The notes under the pieces are model-generated. The model saw only the letters and a program-made list of their open reading frames with translations, was not told the origin of the DNA and made no database searches. Made by a program: the position numbers and the translations under genes. Positions 1 to 5,698 of a stretch of DNA of 9,868 bases are shown piece by piece. Source of the stretch: a bacterium (GTDB lineage Bacteria; Desulfobacterota; GWC2-55-46); NCBI GenBank assembly GCA_004298725.1, contig SCQA01000115.1, positions 1 to 9,868 on the forward strand, written 5' to 3'. Positions within the stretch are counted from its first letter, which is position 1. Each line of letters begins with the position of its first letter.

Positions 1-211
1 GCGTAAGCGGTTTGGGAATTATAAAATCAAACCTGTCAAGCCACTTTTTAACGCCTTTATCAGCGGAGGTCCTGAAATCGAATTTAGTTAAAAAAGCCGG
101 TATCCGGCCAGCGCCGGTTTCAATGCGGACGGCCTTAAAACCCTCCGGAGGCTCCGCGAGAAAAGCCTCGACAAGCGGCAAAGGCTCAAGCAGGTTAAGC
201 AGTCGCTTCAT
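1..211 (-). CDS. Unrecognised protein, N-terminal 70 codons (runs off the left edge)
   Basis: An open minus-strand frame starts at ATG 211-209 and stays open to the window edge, so the 3' end is missing. It begins MKRLLNLLEPLPLVEAF and contains an AVRIETGAGRIPAF stretch followed by a charged K/D/R-rich segment (DKGVKKWLDRFDF). There is no signal peptide or membrane segment in the visible part. It starts 18 bases after the stop of the hydrolase gene, with an AAAGG ribosome binding site about 7 bases upstream, so it is probably the fourth gene of the acp-fabF-hydrolase operon. Codon use matches its neighbours. I do not recognise the family; a role in the same acyl pathway is inferred only from position. 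Confidence 0.62.
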   Translation of the reverse strand, partial: MKRLLNLLEPLPLVEAFLAEPPEGFKAVRIETGAGRIPAFLTKFDFRTSADKGVKKWLDRFDFIIPKPLT

Positions 212-229
212 GGCGCGCCTTTATAATCC

Positions 230-1057
230 TTAATTATTTCCTGTGGAATTTTTCAGCCCGCTTGCGCGGCTTGAGGCGTTTTCACTGAAAAACTTTATTA
301 TTTCGTCAGCCACAAAATCCTTCTGCTTATCGAGCGTTAACATATGGTATGAATCTTTAACGATAATTTTTTTCACGTTTTTTGAAGCTACGCTCTTTTC
401 AACAAGCTCGGCGTTTTTAACGCTTGCGAGGTCGTCTTCCTCGGCGTGGAGTATCAGCGTGGGCGCGCTGACAAGGGGCAGTATTTTTCTTGACGCCCGT
501 ATAAGCTTAAAAAGCTCGCGCAGGCAGTCCGCCGGAAAGCTGTCATGCGCTATGGAGCCGTCTTTGAGCCCCAGGGCCACATGTTTTCTCATGCGCTCAT
601 CTTTTATGCCGTAAGGCTCCCTCTCCTCGTACTTGTAGAAATACCTGAACGGAGGGTAGTACATAAAAGGCAAAAGAAACTTGTACCACGGAAGGCTCCA
701 GCCGTCGTAAACAAACGTAGTTGACATAAGCGCTATTGAAGACGCTTCTTTTTCTTCATAAGCAAGGTACAATGCCAACAGCGCGCCCGCGCAAAGCCCG
801 GCTACCGAGACGTTTTCATGGGTTTTCTTAAGCTCCGTATAATTTTCATGGGCCGTGCCGTACCAGTCACGCCACGTTGTCGCGGTAAGCTCTTTAATGG
901 TGCCGCCGTGTCCCGCGAGGCAAGGCCCCTTGACCGTAAAACCGGCCCGAAATAATCTTCTCGCAAGGGGCTTCATTTCAAAAGGGCTTCCCGTCATGCC
1001 GTGAATAAGGAGCACGGCGTGCTCGCCGCCTTCAAGGTCTATGCCGTAGTCTGTCAT
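230..1057 (-). CDS. Alpha/beta-hydrolase, carboxylesterase/lysophospholipase-like, with cysteine nucleophile
   Basis: The 275-residue protein has the Est30/monoglyceride-lipase type alpha/beta-hydrolase layout. The oxyanion-loop strand is VLLIHGMTGSP (residues 15-25), followed by GHGGT (49-53), the nucleophile elbow VAGLCAGA (85-92), the acid-residue strand LILHAEEDD (201-209, probable acid D208) and the histidine segment DSYHML (H238). The elbow reads G-L-C-A-G, so the usual serine is Cys89, encoded by TGC. No signal peptide is seen, so it is probably cytoplasmic. Its ATG overlaps the fabF stop as ATGA, a sign of translational coupling. With ACP and a condensing enzyme upstream, it could cleave or transfer an acyl group from ACP (thioesterase or acyltransferase). 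GxCxG is known from dienelactone hydrolases and PHA synthases, but the overall sequence looks esterase-like. The fold is clear; the substrate is unknown. Confidence 0.9.
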   Translation of the reverse strand: MTDYGIDLEGGEHAVLLIHGMTGSPFEMKPLARRLFRAGFTVKGPCLAGHGGTIKELTATTWRDWYGTAHENYTELKKTHENVSVAGLCAGALLALYLAYEEKEASSIALMSTTFVYDGWSLPWYKFLLPFMYYPPFRYFYKYEEREPYGIKDERMRKHVALGLKDGSIAHDSFPADCLRELFKLIRASRKILPLVSAPTLILHAEEDDLASVKNAELVEKSVASKNVKKIIVKDSYHMLTLDKQKDFVADEIIKFFSENASSRASGLKNSTGNN

Positions 1058-2286
1058 ATTTCTTTGGCGATAAGCGCGGCGTTCGTGCCGCCGAACGCGA
1101 AGGAATTGGACATGGCGGCGCCGACGCGCGCGCCTTGCCTTCCTATAAGCGGCACGTAGTCAAGGTCGCAGAGCGGGTCCGGGTTTTTAAGCGTTGAGGT
1201 GGGAGGCACGGCCTTATTTATAATTGACAATACCGCGACGGCGAATTCTACCGCGCCGGCCGCGCCCATCAAATGGCCGTGCATTGACTTTGTAGAGCTT
1301 ACAGGCAACTTAAACGCCCTTTCGCCGAATACTTTTTTAATGGCCTGCGTCTCTATAACGTCGTTTGCCTCGGTGGCGGTGCCGTGGGCGTTTATGTAAC
1401 CGATGCCATCCGCGCCGAAGCCCGCCTCTTGCATTGCAAGGCGCATCGCCTCCGCCTGCCCGTCAATCGTCGGGCCGGTTATGTGAAAAGCGTCGGCGGT
1501 CGTGCCGTAACCGGCAAACTCCGCAAGTATGGGCGCGTCGCGCTTTTTGGCCATTTCCATCTCTTCAAGCACAAGAACCGCCGCGCCCTCGCCAAGCACA
1601 AAGCCGGTTCTGTCCTTTGAAAACGGCTTGCACGACGAAGACAAATCATCTTTGTCTTCGTGAGCCATTACGCCAAGCGACTCCCAGCATTTGAATGAGC
1701 CGTAAGTCAAAAAACTCTCGGCGCCGCCGGCAAGCATCACGTCAGCGTAGCCGTGCTGAATTTTTCTAAACGCCTCGCCAAGCGCCACGGCCGACGACGA
1801 ACACGCGGTTGAATACGTTAAGCAAGGACCTTTAAGCCCGTATTCAATGGAAATATGCGACGCCGAAGAGTTGCACATGATTTTAGTTATGGAAAGAGGG
1901 CTTACGCGAACAGCGTCTTTTTTATAAATCTGTAAATAAAAATCGTCAATGGTCTGCGCGCCGCCAAGTCCCGTGCCGATGGAAACCCCTGCGCGCCGCA
2001 GTTCATCTTCATTCAAAGTTAATCCTGAAGCCTTCCACGCGGCCCTTGCCGCGGTAAGGGCGAACTGAACGGTTCTGTCAAACAAGCCGAGCTGTTTTTT
2101 GGAAAAATGCGACGCCGGGTCAAATACGGCCTCAGCCGCTATTTTGGTGTTGAGATTATCCGCAAAACCGGCGCTTAGACGCCTTATGCCGGATTTACCC
2201 GCCATAAGATTGAAAAAAAAATCATGACAATCGCTGTCAAGGGGGGTAACAAGGCCTATGCCTGTGATTGCAACTCTTCTTTTCAT
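1054..2286 (-). CDS. fabF: Beta-ketoacyl-ACP synthase II (FabF-type condensing enzyme)
   Basis: This enzyme condenses malonyl-ACP with an acyl-ACP to lengthen a fatty or polyketide-like chain. The start at 2286 gives 410 residues beginning MKRRVAITGIGLVTPL, the usual FabF start and length. The active site is complete: Cys162 in STACSSS, His301 in NAHGTAT, and Lys333 and His338 in STKSMHGHLMGAAG. The glycine-rich C-terminal FAFGGTNAAL (397-406) is also present. An in-frame ATG at 2352 would add 22 residues, but it reads through a strong stem-loop and has no good ribosome binding site, so I reject it. The gene follows ACP and overlaps the hydrolase start by 4 bases. No fabD, fabG, fabH or fabZ is visible, so this could be a second synthase for a specialised product rather than the housekeeping FabF. 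The family call is secure; the pathway is not. Confidence 0.93.
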   Translation of the reverse strand: MKRRVAITGIGLVTPLDSDCHDFFFNLMAGKSGIRRLSAGFADNLNTKIAAEAVFDPASHFSKKQLGLFDRTVQFALTAARAAWKASGLTLNEDELRRAGVSIGTGLGGAQTIDDFYLQIYKKDAVRVSPLSITKIMCNSSASHISIEYGLKGPCLTYSTACSSSAVALGEAFRKIQHGYADVMLAGGAESFLTYGSFKCWESLGVMAHEDKDDLSSSCKPFSKDRTGFVLGEGAAVLVLEEMEMAKKRDAPILAEFAGYGTTADAFHITGPTIDGQAEAMRLAMQEAGFGADGIGYINAHGTATEANDVIETQAIKKVFGERAFKLPVSSTKSMHGHLMGAAGAVEFAVAVLSIINKAVPPTSTLKNPDPLCDLDYVPLIGRQGARVGAAMSNSFAFGGTNAALIAKEI

Positions 2287-2317
2287 ATTCTCAGGTTGAC
2301 TTAGCAGGTTATAAATT

Positions 2318-2342
2318 GGCCGCTCGTTTTCAACGAGCGGCC
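2318..2342 (-). other. Intercistronic stem-loop between acpP and fabF
   Basis: GGCCGCTCGTT and AACGAGCGGCC form a perfect 11-bp inverted repeat with a 3-base loop. It lies between the acpP stop (2367-2369) and the fabF start (2286). No U-run follows (AATTTATAACC), so it is not a standard terminator. It could protect or cut the transcript or cause partial attenuation, so that ACP is made in excess over the synthase. The stem is seen; the role is inferred. Confidence 0.7.
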
Positions 2343-2366
2343 CGGAGAGCATAGTGTCAGGCTCTG

Positions 2367-2615
2367 CTACGCCTTAGCCTGCTTTTCGGCAATGAGCTTA
2401 TCTATTATATTTATGACGTCCTGCACGGTGTTAAGTTCAATCTTCCTTTCAGGAAAACTTATCTTAAATTCGTCTTCAAGAGTAAATACAAACTCTATTT
2501 TATCAAGAGAATCAAGGCCGAGGCTTTCAAGCGTGGCCTCCGGCGTGAGCGCTTCAGCTTTAATCTCAAGCTTTTCAATAAAAAGCGCCTTTACTCTTTC
2601 AAGCGTATCTGCCAT
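2367..2615 (-). CDS. acpP: Acyl carrier protein
   Basis: This 82-residue acidic protein carries growing acyl chains on a phosphopantetheine arm. The attachment site is LGLDSLDKIEF (residues 32-42), with Ser36 as the modified serine, and helix II continues as VFTLEDEFKISF. Length and helical pattern are typical of ACP. I chose the ATG at 2615 because AAGGGGTG lies 4-11 bases upstream; a GTG at 2621 would fall inside that ribosome binding site. A sigma-70-like promoter lies at 2655-2683 and a perfect palindrome covers most of the leader, so this is probably the first gene of the operon continuing into fabF. The C-terminus (EKQAKA) is slightly longer than in short ACPs. It may be a dedicated ACP rather than the housekeeping one. 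Confidence 0.93.
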   Translation of the reverse strand: MADTLERVKALFIEKLEIKAEALTPEATLESLGLDSLDKIEFVFTLEDEFKISFPERKIELNTVQDVINIIDKLIAEKQAKA

Positions 2616-2622
2616 ATTCACC

Positions 2623-2641
2623 CCTTAAACGCGGTTTAAGG
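2623..2641 (-). promoter_or_regulatory. Perfect palindrome in the acpP leader, overlapping the ribosome binding site
   Basis: CCTTAAAC-N3-GTTTAAGG is a perfect 8-bp inverted repeat. It spans about +8 to +26 relative to the predicted start of transcription, and its proximal arm supplies the AAGG of the AAGGGG ribosome binding site of acpP. It could be an operator for a dimeric repressor, or an RNA hairpin that hides the ribosome binding site. It does not match the FapR consensus that I know. Confidence 0.55.
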
Positions 2642-2654
2642 CCGTATTATGCTC

Positions 2655-2683
2655 ATTTTACAAAACGTCTGTTGTGAATTCAA
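2655..2683 (-). promoter_or_regulatory. Sigma-70-like promoter for the acpP operon
   Basis: The -35 element TTGAAT (2678-2683) and the -10 element TAAAAT (2655-2660) are separated by 17 bases. This predicts transcription from about 2648 and a leader of about 33 bases before the acpP ATG. The -35 overlaps one arm (2680-2688) of a 9-bp inverted repeat whose other arm is at 2719-2727. Confidence 0.5.
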
Positions 2684-2727
2684 GCGCCATTTAATTACAT
2701 CGCAAAAAAAACCGGTGCGGCGCTTGA
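2680..2727. repeat. Inverted repeat TCAAGCGCC / GGCGCTTGA around the acpP promoter
   Basis: Two perfect 9-bp arms (2680-2688 and 2719-2727) flank a 30-base spacer that contains a run of eight A at 2704-2711. The proximal arm overlaps the predicted -35 box. It could be a pair of regulator half-sites, or a long hairpin at the end of the upstream transcript. Both readings are inference. Confidence 0.35.
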
Positions 2728-2787
2728 TATTTCATGTAGTCAGTCGCATTGCGCGCTTTTAGAAGCGAACCCGTGCCTAACACCCTG

Positions 2788-3141
2788 TTAAATAGATATT
2801 ATGCTTATGCCAAGGGCGGTTATGCCTATACTGAACCACTCCACCCTGCTTATCTTCTCTTTAAGAACGAGGAACGAAAAAAGAATAATCATGATCTTTT
2901 GCACGCCTGTAATCGGAAACGCCACTGATAGCGGTATTACGCTCAAAAGAATTATCCATATGACCATCTCTATTAAATACAAGCCGATGCCCGTTAGCAC
3001 CCACTTATTTTTCAGCAACTTAAAGTAGTATTTAAGCCCGTCATGGCTACTGTGCTCAAGCGCGCCCTTTTTAAGAAATATCTGCGTGGTGCTTTCAAGG
3101 GCCGCGCCCGTTATGAAAAGCGGCATCCATTGTAAAATCAT
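2788..3141 (-). CDS. Small four-helix membrane protein, EamA/SMR (DMT superfamily) type
   Basis: The 117-residue protein has four hydrophobic segments at about residues 3-22, 48-68, 70-93 and 97-117, with a short charged loop at 23-47. This is the size and layout of half-size drug/metabolite transporters such as EmrE or the ArnE/ArnF lipid-sugar flippase subunits. Glu16 sits in the first helix roughly where EmrE has its essential Glu. The stretch PLSVAFPITGVQKIMIILFS followed by LKEKISRVEW resembles the DMT repeat signature. A strong AGGAGG ribosome binding site lies 7-8 bases before the ATG. The gene is 68 bases downstream of the aminotransferase and probably co-transcribed with it, which suggests export or flipping of an amine, amino sugar or lipid. 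Such proteins work as dimers; no partner gene is visible, so it may be a homodimer. The substrate is unknown. Confidence 0.82.
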   Translation of the reverse strand: MILQWMPLFITGAALESTTQIFLKKGALEHSSHDGLKYYFKLLKNKWVLTGIGLYLIEMVIWIILLSVIPLSVAFPITGVQKIMIILFSFLVLKEKISRVEWFSIGITALGISIISI

Positions 3142-3173
3142 CTTGCAACCCTCCTGCTTAAAACCCGTTCCGC

Positions 3174-3208
3174 CAAAGCTCGGCTTTGACTCGCCCTTAA
3201 AAAGGGCG
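3174..3208 (-). other. Two tandem stem-loops between aminotransferase and membrane protein genes
   Basis: CAAAGC-TCG-GCTTTG (3174-3188) and CGCCCTT-AAA-AAGGGCG (3192-3208) are perfect 6-bp and 7-bp inverted repeats. They are packed into the 68-base gap directly after the aminotransferase stop. No U-run follows, so a full terminator is unlikely. mRNA processing or stabilisation of the upstream message is plausible. Confidence 0.5.
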
Positions 3209-3209
3209 G

Positions 3210-4580
3210 CTAAGCGCCGAGCACCCGATGAATAAGCGCCTCAAAAAGACCGATAAAAAGGTCAATCTCCTCGTATGATATAGTCAGAGCCGGGGCAAGG
3301 GTAAACGTATTTTTGTAATACCCGCCGACGTCAAGCACGAGGCCGTACTTTTTGCCGTTAAAAAGAACCTCTCCGCCCATGCCTTCCTGAAATATCTTAT
3401 CACATAACTGCCTGTCAGGGGTAAATCCGTCAGGCTTTGTCATTTCTAATCTGAGGGCAAGGCCAAGGCCGTCAACGTCGCCTATAACGCTGTGCTTCTT
3501 TTTAAGCTCCTTCAGCCTTTTTAAAAAATAATCGCCCTTTTCTTTTACGCTCTTTTCAAGGTTATGCTTTTTTATGAACTCCAGCGTGGCCAGCCCAGCC
3601 GCGGTGCCAAGCGGGTTGCTGGAAAAAGTGGAGTGCGTAGAGCCGGGCGGAAAAACCTTCGGGTTTATAAGCTCCTCTTTCGCCCATATGCCTGAAAGCG
3701 GATTAAGGCCGTTAGTCAACGCCTTGGCAAATACGACCACGTCCGGCGTAACGCCGAAGTGCTCCATGGCCCAGAGCTTTCCTGTTCTGTAAAAGCCCAT
3801 CTGTATTTCATCGTCCACAAGAAGAATATTATACTTCTTGAGTATCTTGGAGAGCTTTTCAAAATATCCATCCGGCGGCACAACGTAACCTCCTGTGCCT
3901 TGTATAGGCTCCACGTAAAACGCCGCGTACTCGGCTTCGTTGTCCTTCGGGTCCACTACGCCGTAATATTCCGTCTCAAAGAGCTTCTCAAAATGCTTTA
4001 TACATTCAAAACCACAGGTGTCTTTTGTTTTACCGTAGTAGCACCTGTAGCAGTACGGGTACGGAATGAACTGTGCGCGGTTTGAAAAATGGCCGAAACG
4101 TTTTCTGTAGCGGAAACTGCTGGTTATTTCGCTCGCGGCAAGAGTTCTGCCGTGGTAACCGCCCATGAACGCGAACATAAGCGACTTTTTATTTTGGTGC
4201 ATTCTTACAAGCTTAAGGCTGTCCTCAACCGCCTGAGCGCCGCCCACGTTGAAATGCACCCTGCCCTTTTCATTGAACCGTTTTTCGCAGTCGCGGGCTA
4301 TGGCGGTGGCAAGAAGTATCTTTTCCTTGTGCAGGTACTGGGTTGCAAGCTGGGGAAGGCGCGACATCTGAGCGTTTACCGCGTCTTCTATCTCTTTATT
4401 TCTGTAGCCGAAGTTGACAGCCGAGTACCACATCTGCACGTCAAGGTACTCCCTGCCGTCCGTATCAAAGAGCCACGAGCCTTCGGCGCGTTCGAATATC
4501 TTGGGCTTTTCAAGGTAATGCACCGTATCGCCGTATGAGCAGTACTGCGCTTCAAGTTCCAACAGTTCTTTTACGTTCAA
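3210..4580 (-). CDS. Class III PLP-dependent aminotransferase
   Basis: The 456-residue protein is full length for the ornithine/acetylornithine/GABA aminotransferase family, which moves an amino group between an amine or omega-amino acid and a keto acid. Family landmarks are the cofactor phosphate segment NVGGAQAVED (111-120), YHGRT (142-146), VDDEIQMGFYRTG (255-267, Asp257 to the pyridine nitrogen), the Schiff-base lysine K286 in FAKALTNGL, and HSTFSSNPL (316-324). An unusual cysteine set, CxxC-x8-CxxxC (C177, C180, C189, C193), lies in the middle of the fold. The start is TTG at 4580, supported by GGGGG about 8 bases upstream; no ATG exists nearby and an in-frame stop lies a few codons upstream. 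The 147-base gap to the phosphatase gene holds a small GCGCG/CGCGC hairpin at 4609-4628 and no clear promoter. The family is certain; the substrate is not. Confidence 0.9.
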   Translation of the reverse strand: MNVKELLELEAQYCSYGDTVHYLEKPKIFERAEGSWLFDTDGREYLDVQMWYSAVNFGYRNKEIEDAVNAQMSRLPQLATQYLHKEKILLATAIARDCEKRFNEKGRVHFNVGGAQAVEDSLKLVRMHQNKKSLMFAFMGGYHGRTLAASEITSSFRYRKRFGHFSNRAQFIPYPYCYRCYYGKTKDTCGFECIKHFEKLFETEYYGVVDPKDNEAEYAAFYVEPIQGTGGYVVPPDGYFEKLSKILKKYNILLVDDEIQMGFYRTGKLWAMEHFGVTPDVVVFAKALTNGLNPLSGIWAKEELINPKVFPPGSTHSTFSSNPLGTAAGLATLEFIKKHNLEKSVKEKGDYFLKRLKELKKKHSVIGDVDGLGLALRLEMTKPDGFTPDRQLCDKIFQEGMGGEVLFNGKKYGLVLDVGGYYKNTFTLAPALTISYEEIDLFIGLFEALIHRVLGA

Positions 4581-4727
4581 TGAATAAACCCCCGCTGAGA
4601 ATATTTATGCGCGAACAGCCAACCGCGCAGTTGTCTTTAACCGTTAACGTCAAAACCTGAAAATTCGTATTTGTACGGGATTACTCGCCGGCCTAAGACG
4701 GGCTAACTGTATTGGGCGGCTCTCCGC

Positions 4728-5429
4728 TTACCATGCTTCGTTGAAAAACGGCGCGGTCAAAGCGTGCTCGCGGGCGGGCGATGGGCTTGAAATAAGTTCC
4801 GCTACGCTTTTTCTTATCTCGCCGAAGCGCGTGAACTCTATGTGGGGTATGCCGTTTTCCCTGCAAAACCCGGTGAGCTTACCCTTTGAATAAACAAGGC
4901 TTGCGCGTTCTGATATGCAAAAATCGCTTCTGCCGTCGCCGACGTGTATGACCGGCGAACCGTCGCCAAGGGTGGCGGCCACCTCGGCCTTGCAAACGCC
5001 TGAAGAGCAGTTTCTGCTCGCGTAAGGATAGGACGTCTTGAGAGAGCCGTTTTCCACGTAAAGCCTGTTGGCGTATACCGGTATGCCGGAGATGCCCTCG
5101 TTAGTAAGTATCCTTTTTATAAACACGTCAAAGCCGTCGCTTATTATGCCGAAGCGTATATTGCTTCTCATTAGAAACCTGATAAAATCTTTAAAGCCGG
5201 CGTCAATGCTAAAAGAATCGACATACTCTATGATATCGGCAAGCGGCGCGTCAACAAGCGCTATCTGCGCGCTCAGACATTCCTTTGAACCTATCTTGCC
5301 TTCCTCCCATAACCTCTCGGCCTCTTCCCATCCGGGCCGCGCAAAGCGCTGAATTATTGCGTCGGTTATGTCTTTTTCAGTTATAGTGCCGTCAAAATCA
5401 ATTGAAACGTAAATATCCGTTCTATTCAT
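4728..5429 (-). CDS. HAD-family phosphatase, MtnX/phosphoserine-phosphatase-like
   Basis: The 233-residue protein has all four HAD motifs. Motif I is DFDGT (Asp11 nucleophile, Asp13 acid/base), motif II is ISDG (Ser97), motif III is Lys147 in SGVCKAEV, and motif IV is GDGRSD (165-170). The helical cap after motif I and the C-S-S-G-V-C-K segment fit the MtnX branch, which removes phosphate from a methionine-salvage enediol, or related HAD-IB enzymes. No other methionine-salvage gene is nearby, so the substrate may differ. I chose the ATG at 5429, which has GAGGAAAG about 9 bases upstream, over a TTG at 5465 that would add 12 non-conserved residues. It is probably first in a unit continuing into the aminotransferase, with both sigma-70-like and sigma-54-like promoter elements upstream. 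Confidence 0.85.
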   Translation of the reverse strand: MNRTDIYVSIDFDGTITEKDITDAIIQRFARPGWEEAERLWEEGKIGSKECLSAQIALVDAPLADIIEYVDSFSIDAGFKDFIRFLMRSNIRFGIISDGFDVFIKRILTNEGISGIPVYANRLYVENGSLKTSYPYASRNCSSGVCKAEVAATLGDGSPVIHVGDGRSDFCISERASLVYSKGKLTGFCRENGIPHIEFTRFGEIRKSVAELISSPSPAREHALTAPFFNEAW

Positions 5430-5493
5430 TTGGTCTTTCCTCTTACGGACGGCTGACCCGCACAAGGGTTATTGAAAGTGCGGCCTTTACACC

Positions 5494-5523
5494 ATTATAA
5501 TAATCAATTTTCGAGCAAGCCAA
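5494..5523 (-). promoter_or_regulatory. Sigma-70-like promoter for the HAD phosphatase gene
   Basis: A perfect TATAAT (5494-5499) is preceded, after 18 bases, by TTGGCT (5518-5523). This predicts a leader of about 58 bases. The -35 lies in a run of repeated AAGCCA words (starts at 5517, 5522, 5532 and 5567). The -10 match is strong, the -35 moderate. Confidence 0.5.
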
Positions 5524-5556
5524 GCCAATTCAAGCCATTTAAACATTAAAAGAAGT

Positions 5557-5572
5557 TGCAATACTTAAGCCA
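5557..5572 (-). promoter_or_regulatory. Sigma-54-like -24/-12 element upstream of the HAD phosphatase
   Basis: TGGC-N7-TTGCA on the minus strand has the exact GG/GC spacing of the sigma-54 consensus TGGCACG-N4-TTGCW. The middle bases ACG are not conserved (TTA here). It points at the phosphatase gene and lies about 130 bases past the stop codon of a sigma-54 activator gene. Transcription would start near 5546. A chance match cannot be excluded from sequence alone. Confidence 0.42.
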
Positions 5573-5597
5573 ATACGCAACTGCCTGTTTTATATGG

Positions 5598-5611
5598 GTT
5601 TATACATAAAC
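5598..5611. promoter_or_regulatory. Palindrome GTTTAT-AC-ATAAAC, possible activator or operator site
   Basis: A perfect 6-bp inverted repeat with a 2-base centre lies about 60 bases upstream of the predicted sigma-54 start. It could bind a dimeric regulator such as the neighbouring response regulator. The function is inferred from position only. Confidence 0.35.
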
Positions 5612-5645
5612 AAGCGATATGCCGCGCAAAAAACGTATACAAATA

Positions 5646-5658
5646 CCGCAGTATGCGG
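5646..5658. promoter_or_regulatory. Palindrome CCGCA-GTA-TGCGG, possible enhancer site or weak hairpin
   Basis: A perfect 5-bp inverted repeat with a 3-base centre lies about 105 bases upstream of the predicted sigma-54 start, inside the usual range for enhancer-binding-protein sites. In the leftward transcript it could also act as a small hairpin after the response regulator stop, but no U-run directly follows it. Confidence 0.35.
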
Positions 5659-5698
5659 AATAGCATGGAACAAGCTCGCATAAGGCAACTTCTTGTTT

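Noticed and set aside
12..233. 73-codon plus-strand frame at the left edge
   Set aside because: It is opposite the better-supported partial minus-strand gene, which has a ribosome binding site and operon spacing.
2287..2352. Upstream in-frame ATG giving a 432-residue FabF
   Set aside because: The extra 22 residues are translated from the intercistronic stem-loop and are not part of the FabF fold, which starts at MKRRVAITGIG.
2700..2730. T8 run on the minus strand as a terminator for the membrane protein gene
   Set aside because: The bases before the run form no stable stem (only CCG/CGG), so it is weak at best.
4089..4538. 149-codon plus-strand frame inside the aminotransferase gene
   Set aside because: It lies opposite conserved PLP-binding regions and has no domain or ribosome binding site of note.
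5430..5465. TTG start giving a 245-residue HAD phosphatase
   Set aside because: The ATG at 5429 has a good GAGGAAAG ribosome binding site and places the DFDGT motif at the usual distance from the N-terminus.
5511..5530. A second sigma-54 element in the overlapping TTGGCTTGGCTTGC stretch
   Set aside because: The TGGC to TTGC spacing is 5 bases rather than the required 7.
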